Part shown: positions 47,678 through 59,694 of the stretch, one piece after another
Layout of the letters: the number at the start of each line of letters is the position of its first letter
Numbering within the stretch: the first letter of the stretch is position 1
Source of the DNA: Margaritifera margaritifera
Lineage: Eukaryota; Mollusca; Bivalvia; Unionida; Margaritiferidae
Assembly (NCBI GenBank): GCA_029931535.1
Contig: JAQPZY010001346.1
Coordinates: forward strand, 620,001 to 684,000
Reading direction: 5' to 3'
Length of the DNA: 64,000 nt
Made by a program: the position numbers and the translations under genes
Notes under the pieces: generated by a model
The model's input: the letters and a program-made list of their open reading frames with translations, nothing else
Told to the model about the DNA's origin: nothing
The model's database searches: none

Positions 47678-48164
47678 AGCTCACCTGGCCATAAGGCCAC
47701 GTGAGCTTATGGTATAACCCTGCATCTGTCATCCATCAGTATTGCTATTTTTGACATCTCAAAAACTGCTGTGCCAATTTGGATCAAACTTGGTTGGAAT
47801 GTTTCTCATAACATGGTCTACCAAAATTATGTTCAAGGTGGCTCCCCTTGCAGTGGTGTGGCTTCCATAGCAACCAAAATTTGAAATCTATTTTTGACTT
47901 CTCCAGAATGACAGCCAATTTTGATCAAACTTAATAAGAATGTTTTTCAGGACATCATACATGTGATCCTACTGGTGTTAAGCCAAAAATACTGTTGATC
48001 ATAGATTAATGAGTATCTGAATTGAGGATATAATAGAGGACAAACAAATCTATTATTGGACAAAATAGCAAACAAGCTAAGAAACTGCCAACACTGACCC
48101 AAATGACCCAGACCAAGACTATTTCCTCAACCTCAGTTTTGATGGCAAATAATGACATCATATT
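47678..48164 (+). repeat. Family A-like head with short array
   Basis: Head AGCTCACCTGGCCATAAGGC followed by CACGTGAGCTTATGG, the best-preserved head hairpin (AGCTCAC...GTGAGCT). About two divergent monomers follow (TTGATCAAACTTAATAAGAA, TTGGATCAAACTTGGTTGG). It ends against the LTR at 48165. Confidence 0.7.
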
Positions 48165-49077
48165 CTTATGTATGATGTTTATATAATATTATAAATATTT
48201 TAGGAAATTATAAATGTTTCTTGACTTTAATATTTGCTTAAACCTTAATGTTAAATATAATGTTGACATGTTTAGCTATTGTCCTTGAATTAGGTTGTTT
48301 ACTTAATATTTGAGTTCAAGGACGGTTTTGGTAAACAAGTTGTTTATTCCATTTGAGGTCAGGGTTGATTTTGTTTACAGATAAAACTAGAATTTCCTTA
48401 GAGTTATGTGTAAAAAGTCACATGCACCGTATAATATTCTAGAACATTTTGTCATGTGACTTGTCTTATATTTATACAGCATTTGGTAAACAAGATTCCA
48501 TTCCAATTTTAAATCTTGTGTTGAAAACATTCATTTTTTTTATGACCAGTCTTTTGGAATAATCAGATTGGTTGGAATAATAGTTGTGCTGTAACCTTGT
48601 AGTACTGTAATGCTGTATTGCTGTATACATAATTCGAACGGAATTATTTATTGGAACATTCATTGGAGTTACCTAAAGTGCTTACATCAACCTTTGGATT
48701 TAAATACATGACTTTTGTATACTTGTGGACATTCTCAAAGATGATCTGGATTACATTATTGGGGTACATCAGGACACTCCAGACTACCCACTCATTTAGA
48801 ACATTCGTTCATTAGGAAGATTAGTTCATTTGGAACATTCATTCATTTGAAACATTCATTCACTCGGAACATTCATTCATTCAAAACATTCTATATTTAG
48901 GACTTGTGATTAGGACACAGGATTATTGGATTATTTGGATTTTAATTCACATTACTATAAGTGTCTTTAGAATTTTCACTTTAATTTTCTAGAAATAAAT
49001 TGCTTGTTGATTTTTACTCGATTTGTTAATTTCACTTTCTTTCTGTTACATTTTTCTCAGACCATAGAGTTGTAACA
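48165..49077 (+). mobile_element. Solo LTR (LTR family 1, copy 2)
   Basis: Runs from TTATGTATGATG to GTTGTAACA and matches 10964-11750 over most of its length. It is longer through an expanded (ATTCATTC)n-like section at about 48790-48890. Its 5' TGT has decayed; no target duplication seen. Confidence 0.8.
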
Positions 49078-49639
49078 GTATAAATTATTATCAGTTAGTT
49101 AAGTCTTGTGATTCCTAAACTTGATTTTGATTAGCTACTAGTGACATACTTGATGAAAATAGGTGCAATTTGTTGGCATCATAATCTTTTAATATATAAT
49201 TGGAGTAAATTATTCAATGAAGTCAATCTTGATAGTTTCTAATTAAAGAAAAGTATTCAGTGAAGTCAATTTCTATTTGCCTTAGATGGCATCATAAATG
49301 GACAGGCTGTCTGATAAAGCTGAGATCATGCATGTAAACATGTAAACTGAGTGAGCCTTGTAGGACTGACCAAAACCTCAAATGAGTGGCTGACTAGATT
49401 TACTTGTTGAGCTCATCCCTAGATTACCTAGATTGCAGATAGATTTATCAGGGTCATTTATGTTCTCCTCATATATGTCACATATCTAATTACTTCCCAG
49501 GCCCTACTGCTTAACAGTATTGTTAAAGTTGGATAATAAGGCATAAGAAAGCAACAATATCATTACATACATGTAGCTGTGTATTATACAAAGAGAGTTA
49601 TGTAAGAACTAAAAGTTGTGTATAAATCACAATTAATCA
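49078..49639. other. Intron, no recognised element
   Basis: AT-rich, nothing recognised. Confidence 0.45.
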
Positions 49640-50212
49640 GATGTTTGACTCTACTGATCATAGACCAGGAGAGCTTATGAGATGGCCTGTTGTTTTTCAT
49701 CCATTGTCCATCATCTGACGTCCATTATCCATCCATCCATCAGGGTAAGTTTGTTATCGCTACTCTTCCTAAACTATATAAAGGATTGCCATGAAACTTT
49801 ATACACACATTCATCACAAAAGCAAGTAGGTCCTATCCAGTATCCATCTTCAAAATCTTGTTGTTGCTACTCCTACAGATGGTCATATCAAGGTAGGGTT
49901 TTCACTACAAGACTTCTTATGATGTCTAGTTGGTCTTAAATGAAAATGGTACCAATCTGATGTTCAGTATGGCTTCAACAGCAGCTATCTTGAAAATCCC
50001 AGGTTATCACTATTTCTCCTGAATGGAAATTCATATCGACATGTAGTTTTCACCAGAAGACTTCTTAGGATGTCTGGTTGCTCCTAAATGAAAATGGTGC
50101 CACTTTAAGACCCAATATGGATGACACAGTGGCCAGCTTGAAAATCTTGCATTATTGCTACTCCACCTGAATGGATGGTCACATCAGTATGGGGTTTTCA
50201 CTGAAGGACTTA

Positions 50213-51210
50213 CAGTGAAACCCCACAATAACGTGCCTCGCGATAATGCGAATTCGGATATAACGCAATCGTAGTGTGGCTCCCAAAATTTCCTATATTC
50301 ATTCGCACATGAAAAAAAAAAAATTTCAAAGTGCAAGGAAATAGTGTATAAAATGTGTATATTATCATTTTGGGGAAGAGATCGCGCATGAATTCGAGTA
50401 TAATACGTTCATGGCGGGGTTTCTGAAATTTTATATACATGTATTTTTCTCTTACACGGAAAAAAATATTTTTTTTTCAGTACGAGAAATAGTGTATAAA
50501 AAGTCTATTATCATTTTGGGGAAGACATCATGTATGAATTCGATCGTGGCGTGGCTTCTGAAATTAAACAATTTCACCAATTTCTTGAAGTGTTATGCCA
50601 AAATAAACATTATTGGAAATGTTACTTATTACTGATCCATGAGTAAAGCCAGTAAGTCTTCTTTGTGTTTGTCTTCAATTCATTCTGTATACAATCATTG
50701 CTCAAACAATAGCTGACATGTGTTTCTTCTTTAACTGCATAGACAACCGAGCATCAGACGATGTGGTGGTTGATAAAAGATTCTCACGATTTAATAAACA
50801 TCAAAAAACGTAGATTATCATATGTGGGTGCTTATGTAGAGACTGAGCTTGGGCTCTGTAAGCAACACTTTGATCATTAAGTCTGTGAAATCTATTAAAG
50901 GAAGCAACTGAACACATGTCAATTGTGTGGCAAGATCACAGGGAGTTCAAATAACCACTCTCTGTTACTTGGCACTGAACAAGTATCAAACTTGTGGCTC
51001 AATCAAAGGGTTGTCATGTGGGAAAGCAAAGATGGCTCGATATCAGATAGTAAATGGTGTTGATACCCTATTCATGCTATACATTAGACGTGTATATGTT
51101 GTTCTCTCAATAAAGTAAAATACAGTAAAACCCCGCAATAATGCGACCCTGCTTTTTCTGCGATCGAATTTTTTGGACCCCAATTATCGCGTTATTGCGG
51201 AGTTTCACTG
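50213..51210. mobile_element. 998-bp pogo-like non-autonomous transposon
   Basis: Left CAGTGAAACCCCACAATAAC; right end in reverse CAGTGAAACTCCGCAATAAC. TA flanks at 50211-50212 and 51211-51212. Two ~90-bp internal direct repeats (ATTATCATTTTGGGGAAGA) lie at about 50350 and 50500. No transposase recognised. Confidence 0.85.
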
Positions 51211-51212
51211 TA
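51122..51212. repeat. Compact inverted-repeat unit at the right end of the pogo-like element
   Basis: TACAGTAAAACCCCGCAATA faces TATTGCGGAGTTTCACTGTA. The 91-bp segment is a fold-back with its own TA-CAGT ends. It could be a separate MITE or a duplicated terminus. Confidence 0.7.
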
Positions 51213-51834
51213 CTTTGAAGTCCTAATTGAAAATGGTGCCAAATTGACTTCCATTATCTTGAAAATCTTGTTATCACTACTCCTCCTGAATGGAAAGTCA
51301 TATCAACATGGGCTTTCACAGAAGACTTTTTATGCTGTCTAGTTAGTCACAAATGATAATGGTGCTGATCATACCTCCAATATGACCACCACAGTGGCCA
51401 TCTTGAAAATCTTGTTATTGCTACTCCACCTAGAAATGGATGGTCATATCAACATAGGGTTTTCACCAAACATCTTCTGTGATATCTAGTTGAATGTAAA
51501 TGAAAATTGTGCTATCCGACATCCAATATGGCCACCATGGTAGCCATCTTGAAAATCATGTTATCACTACTCCTTCTGAATGGATGATCATATTCACAAT
51601 GAATTTTCATCAGAAGACTTCTAACTAATGATGTCTCATTGCTTCTAAATGAAAATGGTGCTGAATGTACATCCAACACGGCTGCCACCACGGCTGCTTT
51701 GAAACTCATTATTGCTCAGAAATATGAGAGATGGTTTCAACAATCGGCAGCTAAAAAGAAGATACTGTTTTATCTTAAATTCCTGTAATTCTTTTTGCCA
51801 CTAGAGTATCAGTCCCATAAAGGGAATCTTGTTA

Positions 51835-52230
51835 TAAAGTGTCTTTGCTTTAACGTCTTTAAGATTTATACAAAGGATGCTGTTCTGCCATCAAATGTGA
51901 CTGCCATTACTAAAAGTAGTAAAATATTTACACAACTTTATCTCTAATAAATGTTAAACAAAAATAGAGGACTTTTACACAACAAATCCTTGCATAGGGG
52001 CCTTCAAGTTCCATTATTGGACAAATGATGGGGACATGTCCTCAAGTATGGTATAAGATAAAAAACTAGATAAATTTTGAAACAACTGTTTTCATAACAT
52101 GTGCAATCAACATCATTTGATAAATTTCAACAGAAAGCATCCTCTTGACCCAGATTTCTTGGCCAACTGCTCTTGCATTCAGCTATTAGGCATATGTCAT
52201 CGAGGTGGATGATCTCAGGCCCACTTGGGC
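51835..52230 (+). repeat. Family A 3' portion
   Basis: Two to three monomers, then the CCAACTGCTCTTGCATT tail and CAGGCCCACTTGGGCC palindrome. Confidence 0.75.
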
Positions 52231-52846
52231 CCCTTGTTTATGAATATCAACCAGTTATACAAAAGGTCAGAAAATTATCATTTTGTAAAGTTGTATATTC
52301 AGTTAATATTAGTCTATGGACTTGATAGAGGAAATGTTTATATTGGTTGTGGGAAGAAATTCCATTTTGAAATTAATTGTTTCCTTGGAGGGAAAGCACA
52401 ACATTCACTAAAAAGAAATGATTTATGAGTAGAATCAGTACCAGTATATATAAATTTTCATTTTTAATGCCATTTAATTAAATGTTGAAAATCATTGGAA
52501 TGCATCTTATGAAAGTCTTGGTGTAACTATTTAAGATGGTTGGTACCTTGTAAGTCATTTTGTTGATGCCATTATCTTAAAGTAAAATGCTTGATAAAAA
52601 AGTATGCATTGATTACATTTGCCCCTTTATCAAATATTTATTATGAATCAAAGAATTTTTTAAAAAATTTTGTGCATTATTTAGTTAGCATAATGTTTGC
52701 CTTTACTTATGCCCAACATTTTGAATTTTTAAATATCGGGGGTCTAATTGGTCGAGTTAATGTAATGCTTCTCTATTTAGGTCAAATATGTTAGTCATAC
52801 ATATGACATTGAAAGCTGTTTCTTCTTTTGCATTTAATTGTTAGAG
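52231..52846. other. Intron, no recognised element
   Basis: AT-rich, nothing recognised. Confidence 0.45.
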
Positions 52847-53870
52847 CATGGCTGAGCAAATCCCATAGCCTGACGTCCCGGACTATTCATTTTTGAAGTC
52901 GGGCAACTAAAATTTTTCAAGTCACTAGTCCGGGACAAGTGCTGTTTAAAAAAGTCAGGCAAGTCCTTATTTTCGTGCTTTAATCACTATATCTACCTTT
53001 ATTTGGCCAATCATGCCCTCTGGGCGTTCTGAATACTTGATTCTACACCTCTTCATGTATACATTTACATTCGGTATAACACATAAATGTGCTCAATGAT
53101 AATTTTCGCATATGCACACGTTCTGTTACCGCTTGACTGCACATTGAGCTAAGCGACCAAAGTATCGGCAAATCAAAACATGTCAAACAAAAGAAAGCCA
53201 GTATGATCAATTAGCAGTGTTTTAAGCGACTTTGTTGCATTGTGTTAACTTGAGCCAGATCCTCACGAGCGGCTCACTATGATTTTAATCCAGCAAGTCA
53301 GTGTAATTAAATTAATGAAAGGTAATTTACCAACATCAGTGTTGGCTTTCTTCATGAACTTATTAAATGACAGTAATGATTCTTCAATTTTTAATTGATT
53401 ATACAGATGATTAACTTGCACATTCGATATTGCGTTTGAAGCAAAACAATTATGCTAATTAATGAGCTGTCTCTGTTCGTATTTAAAAGAGAAAATGTAT
53501 GTTATGATCACTTTAGAAGTAGTTGTCAAGCAAGCTGATAGTTACTCTGTGGATAAAATGAGTTTGCTAAATTATTTTCGCAAGGAAGGTAAAATTTTTG
53601 TGAAAGTGGAGGGATAAAACGTAAGACTGCTACTGAATGTGCGGTAGCTATTTCTCCAAAGAGACATAAGAAAACCTTTGAGATGCTTTAGAGCATTTGA
53701 CTACAGGCACTTTCCTCATGAGAGGGCAGCTCTGTTGAAATATGGGAGGGAAGATTTGCAGGTTTTTCTTAATCATCTTCAGGGCTGAGCAAATCCCATA
53801 GCCCGACATCCCAGACTATTAATTTTTGTAGTTGGGCAAGTAAAATTTTAATTTTTCAGATATTATATTT
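52847..53870. mobile_element. Possible hAT-derived sequence with direct terminal repeats
   Basis: GGCTGAGCAAATCCCATAGC occurs at about 52850 and 53787, each followed by GACGTCCCGGACTATT-like sequence and a GGGCAA-TAAAATTTT motif. The second copy begins CAGGGCTGAGC, a hAT-like end. Inside, 53557 opens MSLLNYFRKEGKIF, resembling the start of some hAT-derived proteins, but it stops after 18 residues. Confidence 0.4.
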
Positions 53871-55010
53871 GGGGAAATTGATAATTTTCATTAGCTCTTA
53901 CATTTTCTGGACAGAGAAAAGAGTAATTATTTAATAATGTCTGGATATTTACATTAATGATGGTATGCTGGGCAGATACAGACAAAATCAAATTTGTCTT
54001 CAATCATGTTTAAATTCTATTTTAAACATATAAGGCAGTAATGATCTTTTCATTCAAGTTCTTTTGTCTTCAAATCTCTATCATAAAAAATCATTATTTT
54101 GAACATCAAAATTCTGAATGAGATTTTCAATAACTTCGTGCCTTTGTGTATTAAAAGAGAAGTAATTTGTCTGGTTCCAATAAACTTTTATATTGAAGGT
54201 AGTACTAAAATTTAGAAGTTTCCTGAATTTCCATAGTCTTTATCTTTTAATCTTTGTACAAAAGCAAGAAGAAAAAATGCATGTTTTGTACATTTTTAAC
54301 AATCCATACATATCCATACAAATAGAATGTTTCACTTTTGCTACCCATTTGGTTCTACTTGCATATCTAGTCATTTGAACATGATATAACACTGATAAGG
54401 TTACATATCATGATTAATCCAAATTATCCTAATTCAGTTTAAGAAATATGTTATATGCAACAGAAACCTCAAATCCCCAGAATTTGTATCCATAACATAA
54501 AATAGGTTTTATCTTAGCTTCATAAATTTTAAACATATCTTTACCATAAACAAATTCCAGACTTTGTTTGGGTAACTAAACACATGTACCACTGACTTCT
54601 TTGCATATGGTACCAACATTTGTTTAATTTTCATCCATGCAAGTTTGGGAGTTAAATATGAGCCCATATTTTTGTCTTTACCCTGTGTTTTCAGATGCTA
54701 AAAAATAATTATATCATCATGCAAAAAATTTGGAAAATATTGCTTCCTGTATTCACCTTTCATCCTTGATAGTCACTAGTATGGTGCACTGTTATGTGTG
54801 CTGCCATTTTCATACAGACTGAACAAATAGTCAGTCAGCACTTGCACTGTAACCAACAATTGATAAAGTGATAAAGTGGCACATATAATTTACAAGCATT
54901 ATTGCTATTTGTTATTAGTACAACTGAAATCTTCATGCTGACATGTGAAATAGTTCATATTCATCAGGTTGAACAATAATCATGTTTGAGCATGATGGTC
55001 ACAAGTACAC
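53871..55010. other. Intron, no recognised element
   Basis: AT-rich, nothing recognised. Confidence 0.45.
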
Positions 55011-55046
55011 TCTCTCTCTCTCTCTCTCTCTCGATCGATCGATCGA
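55011..55046. repeat. (CT)n followed by (GATC)n microsatellite
   Basis: About 11 CT units, then about 3.5 GATC units. Confidence 0.9.
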
Positions 55047-55079
55047 AGGAGAAACAGGATTCAGTGAGATATATACATG

Positions 55080-55165
55080 AATAAATAATATTATCATACA
55101 GGTTAGAGAATTTTTAATTCATACGAATTAAAAATTCTCTAACCTGTATGATAATATTATTTATT
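55080..55165. repeat. Perfect 41-bp inverted repeat with 4-base loop
   Basis: The left arm 55080-55120 is the exact reverse complement of 55125-55165. The loop is ATAC. The arms contain AGGTTAGAGAATTTTTAATT. Confidence 0.97.
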
Positions 55166-55252
55166 TGTATTTAAAAATTATGTTAATGTTATCAAGCATT
55201 CTCCTGTAGAATCCAGGGATAGCACCTTCCGCTCTGTTTGGTGTACATTTGT

Positions 55253-55492
<240 letters not shown>

Positions 55493-55495
55493 TAC

Positions 55496-55593
<98 letters not shown>

Positions 55594-55642
55594 TATATGT
55601 ATATATATATATATAGATATATATACATATACATATATATAC

Positions 55643-55696
<54 letters not shown>
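55496..55696. repeat. (TA)n microsatellite with TGTA/CACA interruptions
   Basis: About 200 bp of near-continuous TA with TACACACACA and TACATATACA variants. Confidence 0.95.
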
Positions 55697-55698
<2 letters not shown>

Positions 55699-56569
55699 CT
55701 AATACGTGTATCATAATATCATAATCTAAATAGAGAAGTAGTATAGAATGGAATTAAACATTTCTGAATGGCAAGTGCACATAAAGGTAAATGTTATGCA
55801 GTTTTTCTATCTACTAAACCAAGATAATTTCTTTGACTGATTCAAAATATCTATTAGATAAATGAGCCAATAAATCAATTTATCTTTTTATAAGACATTT
55901 TACCATTTAGATAAGGCATCAGCAATGCATCTTAATGAAGGACCAACCATCATAATGGGTTATGACATGGCTTACACAGAATGGATTCAGATAATTTTCA
56001 AAATTTATATCAGTTGTATTAGGAATTAAAGTTTTCATACTCATTTTATTAATTTATCCTTTGTTTTTAGTGACTGTTATGGTTTTTCTCTGGGGAAACA
56101 AATAATTTCAAAACGGAACCTTCTTACCACAACCAATACAAACCTCACTTTTATCATGATTATTGATTGATATTAACTTACAAAAAAAAGTAATGTAAAC
56201 TTGAAGAAATGTAATTAAAAAAGTAACATTAAAACATCAAAATATGACAGTCTACAGAAACAAATTAAGAAGGCTGATATGCTGATAATAATTCAAGATT
56301 TTTCATGAAAATTCCAGATTTTTTGACAAAACATTTCAGATTTTCTATTTCGAGATTATCACAGATGTGCATCTGATGTCACAATAACATTGTGGGAAAA
56401 TTTAGGCACTATTGTACCAGTATGTTGTAGGTCGCTAGCTGTAGTTGCAAAAATTAATGAATTTACCATGCTTTGTCATAGACTCCAAGAATGAAGTGTT
56501 ACTGTTTACCGTATTTTATATTTTCTTTGGCTGCTGGTACAATATTTGTGGCCACATTTTGAATTTCAG
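55697..56569. other. Intron, no recognised element
   Basis: AT-rich; nothing recognised before the tttgaatttcag acceptor. Confidence 0.5.
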
Positions 56570-56763
56570 ACACTGGATGTACAAGGTATATCACTTCTCC
56601 TGGAGCAGTTGAATACTCAAGATGCCAAGTCTTTCAGCAGCACTGAGGGACAGGCCAACTGGATGAAGAAACTTTTCTGTTACCGTCCTGTGGTGGAACA
56701 AGTCCTGATTTTATACAGTAGTAACCCAGAACTGAATTTTAATCCTGCTGTTGTGAGAGCAAG
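56570..56763 (+). CDS. RNF213-like: RNF213-like E3 ligase, exon 8 of 9
   Basis: Acceptor ttttgaatttcag ending at 56569 and donor gtactg at 56764. Phase 0 in, phase 2 out. The protein reads TLDVQGISLLLEQLNTQDA, QANWMKKLFCYRPVVEQVL and ILYSSNPELNFNPAVVRAR. The segment (a T-L-D opening, a W-x-x-x-L helix, and an A-V-x-R-A/E-x-R end) keeps the order of the RNF213 family just upstream of the RING finger. Identity to vertebrate proteins is lower here than in exons 2 and 6, so the call leans on the phase-perfect joins to exons 7 and 9. Confidence 0.82.
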
Positions 56764-56887
56764 GTACTGTATATTTTACCATCATTAAATTTGTGCAAAT
56801 CTTTAATTCTAACATTCTATGATCCCTATTTTGACCCATCTGATAAGCATCCACTTGCTATTTACAGCCTGAATTCCTTTGCATCAG

Positions 56888-57135
56888 GGGGCCCCGGGTG
56901 GCCAAGTGGTCTAAGGCGTTCGCCTTTACAGATCACTGACATCTCACCTCTGTCCTCGTGGGTTCGAGTCGGGCTCGGCCAACGTAGGTATGTGAGAAAG
57001 CTTACCAGTAGCTTCCCGTGGGTCGGTGGTTCTTCCCAGGGTTTTCTCGGGTTCTTCCTCCACTAAATATATTGGCCGCCATGTATAGTCTATCGTGTGC
57101 TGAAAAATGGCATTAAACCCATAACGACCAACCAA
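56888..57135 (+). mobile_element. tRNA-headed SINE with perfect target duplication
   Basis: Head GGGTGGCCAAGTGGTCTAAG (A-box) and GTGGGTTCGAGTC (B-box), resembling a Leu- or Ser-type tRNA. The body has GGTGGTTCTTCCCAGGG, and the tail GGCATTAAACCCATAACGAC ends in CCAACCAACC. It is flanked by the 12-bp duplication CCTTTGCATCAG at 56876-56887 and 57136-57147, so it was LINE-mobilised. It looks young and intact. Confidence 0.93.
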
Positions 57136-57147
57136 CCTTTGCATCAG

Positions 57148-57312
57148 TGATTTTTTGTTCAAAATTACCTGTCTTGGATGTCCATCCATTTTATGTAGGC
57201 CAGCATATTAGTGCAAGCAAATATCGAATTTACCCCTTACAGTTGGACACTTATTGGGTGTTTACAGATGGAAACCTCACAAATATTATATGATTTCTTA
57301 ATCCTGATACAA
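57148..57312. other. Intron between SINE and MITE
   Basis: Nothing recognised. Confidence 0.4.
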
Positions 57313-57314
57313 TA

Positions 57315-57454
57315 GAACCTGTCTTTAAAGACCACTACTATGAGAGACCACCAGTCTTGAGGGACCAGATTCTGTGTGCATGGATTTATTGATTATATAG
57401 TGTTATGACCAGTCATGAAAGACTGCAATGTTTTTGGTTTTTCAAAACAGGCTC
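57315..57454. mobile_element. TA-target MITE (family 2, copy 2)
   Basis: Left GAACCTGTCTTTAAAGACC; right end in reverse GAGCCTGTTTTGAAAAACC. TA at 57313-57314 and 57455-57456. The core is shared with 55354-55492. Confidence 0.8.
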
Positions 57455-57669
57455 TAGAGTATGACAATGACATTTGTTCCAACATGCCAATAAAGTACTA
57501 ACCTTTAATCCAAAGAGGCAAGCTATGAATACAATTATCCTTACTGTTTTGTATTCCTTTGTTATAAAATTAAGGGACATAGTATCTACATTTTCATTCA
57601 TCTGTCCATCCATCACACTTTTGTTTCCAATCTATTTCTATAAAGCCATTTGTAATTAAGGAATGAAAC

Positions 57670-58610
57670 ATGGTATACTTATACATCATCACTAGAAGGT
57701 ATGATATGCACCACATTGTGGGTGTTATTTTCAAGGTCAAGGTCACAATTCAATTTTGTATATTTTTCATCACTCTTTACCTTCTGTTCTATTACTTTAG
57801 AGCCATTTGATATTAAGATATGCACCTTTGTATATTTTACATTTTCACTAGAAGGTGTCACATACCAAACAGTGAGTGTCCTATTATCAGTGTCAAGGTT
57901 GCAGCACAATATTCTATGTTTTCCATCACACTTTTCTTTTCCAAGTCTATAACTTAGAGCTGTTTGAGATTAAGCAATGCAGTTTGGTATATGTGTATAT
58001 CATCATGAGCAGGTGTCATTTACCACATTGGAGGTCTTATCTTCAAGGTCACTGTCATGTTGTTATATTTTGAATTTTTCCATTACACTTCCCTTTCCTC
58101 TCTATAATTTTTGAGGCATATGAGATGAGGGAATGAAACTTAGTACAACAATAGATCATCACTAAAAGGTGTGTCACATACCACATTTGGTGTCCTATCT
58201 TCAAGCTCAAGGTCACAGATTAATATATTCAGTTTAAGTCACATTTTTTCCCATTCTGTTTTCTAGTTTAACAGCCATTTAAGATGAATGGATGAAGCTT
58301 GGTATACTTATATATTGTAACTAGATGCAGTGCATTGCATGTTTTAGGTATTTTTGTCAAAGTCAAGGTCAATACTCAATATTTTAAGGTTTCTTTTGTT
58401 TCTGCTTTACGTCATAAATATTGTTTTAGTACAGGGATGAACCATGCATCTTAAGTATCATAATCAAACTTTTATGTTCAAGGTCAGTGTCAGAATCGGT
58501 TTGTTTTCTTACCCCTTTGCTGCGCTTTTCATGTAATGCCATTTGAGATTGGGCAATGAATCTTTGTTACATTCCAGCTCTCCCCAGCAATTTTACAGCT
58601 CTGTCTTAAT
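57670..58610 (+). repeat. Family C ~155-bp tandem array
   Basis: About six decayed monomers marked by TTCAAGGTCAAGGTCAC at about 57733, 57892, 58049, 58200, 58356 and 58480. Each is preceded by CTTATATATCATCACTAGAAGGTGT-like sequence (given in part). Confidence 0.8.
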
Positions 58611-59585
58611 GGTCATAGATTTCATTATTGTGAACTTTTGTTACCTCACCATTGTAGGCAGGGAACATAAACTCACTGTAATTGCTTGATACTATGATTT
58701 GCACGTTAGGCTTACAGCTGACAGCTATCTATATGTAAAGCATTGGTAATGTGCATGCCATACCTCACTCAACTTGTGATTGCTTCATTTGCTTTACATA
58801 TTTTGCCATTTATTATGACGGGATTCTCTTTGTAAGACATGTCTTTGTTAAATATATCTGTTAAGTTACATAAAGCCTCCTTAGGATTGTCGTGATATTG
58901 TTTTCTACTACTACATATATGTACTTGATGAAAAATAGATAATGTACATGATAATTTTATAATGACTAAGAAAATCTGCAGTGACTTACAAACTTGAAAC
59001 AGTGTTTCTTTAAAATAAAATGTTACTCATCAAAAAGGTTCTGTTAGTGAACGTTTTTCTGAGGTAAGTAATGTAGTTTAAAGAAATTTCTGTCAACATT
59101 ATCAGTAATTCAGCATGATGTGTAATGTTATATAATTTGTGGTACTGTACAACCATTTCTTATCAGCTTGGGATTTTTCCTAGTGATGCCACATTTGATG
59201 TTAAAACTACCCATACTGTAAAAGAATAAACAGAAACATGCTTGTATTAGTCCGCTTAAGCAGAGATATGCAAATGTATAATTTAATTTGAATGAGTTGT
59301 TCCTGTATAACTGACAGTCATGTGCATGTTCATTTACAGTTACCAACTTTGTAAACATTTACAGGCAGTAAACTAAACTAAGCTGTTTACATATATAAAC
59401 ATTGCAGCCTAAGGAGCAGGTCATGTTTTGATTGCTTAATTCTGTAACTAATCCATGACAAGCAAATCAGTGGTATGGCAAAGTAAAGTACAATCTAATC
59501 AGTATTTAAGTTGAATACTTACAGTGAATGGCCTTTTATCAAGTTGCAAAGGGGTATGATGATAGCTTCAGAAGTTTTGTTGCAG
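58611..59585. other. Intron, no recognised element
   Basis: AT-rich; nothing recognised before the gttgcag acceptor. Confidence 0.5.
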
Positions 59586-59694
59586 GCAACTCTGGACTAG
59601 AGTCATGGTTTTGAAACTGTACATTGAACATGTTGGCACCATGGACAGAGGAGAGGATCACTTCATGGTCAAAAACTGCATGCTGTTATGGCAG
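59586..59694 (+). CDS. RNF213-like: RNF213-like E3 ligase, exon 9 of 9 seen here
   Basis: Acceptor agttttgttgcag ending at 59585 and donor gtaaca at 59695. One base completes AG + G = Arg; it ends in phase 0 after 36 further codons. The protein reads QLWTRVMVLKLYIEHVGTMD, then FMVKNCMLLWQ. In RNF213 orthologues a W-x-R-x-x-x-x-x-L-F/Y-x-E-H-V block stands a few dozen residues before the RING finger. The RING exon is therefore expected next, but I see no C3HC4-type exon between here and 64000; it should lie past the window. Confidence 0.83.

Larger units (their letters stand above)
49640..51720 (+). repeat. Family B tandem array, split by a pogo-like element
   Basis: Array at 49640-50212 and 51211-51720. 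The head ACTCTACTGATCATAGACC-GCTTATGAGATGG precedes (CATC)n-like CCATCCATCCATC. Monomers carry GCCATCTTGAAAATCTTG and TTGGTCCTAAAT-like blocks. The split falls within a GAAGGACTTA|CTTTGAAGTCCTAA block. Confidence 0.85.
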
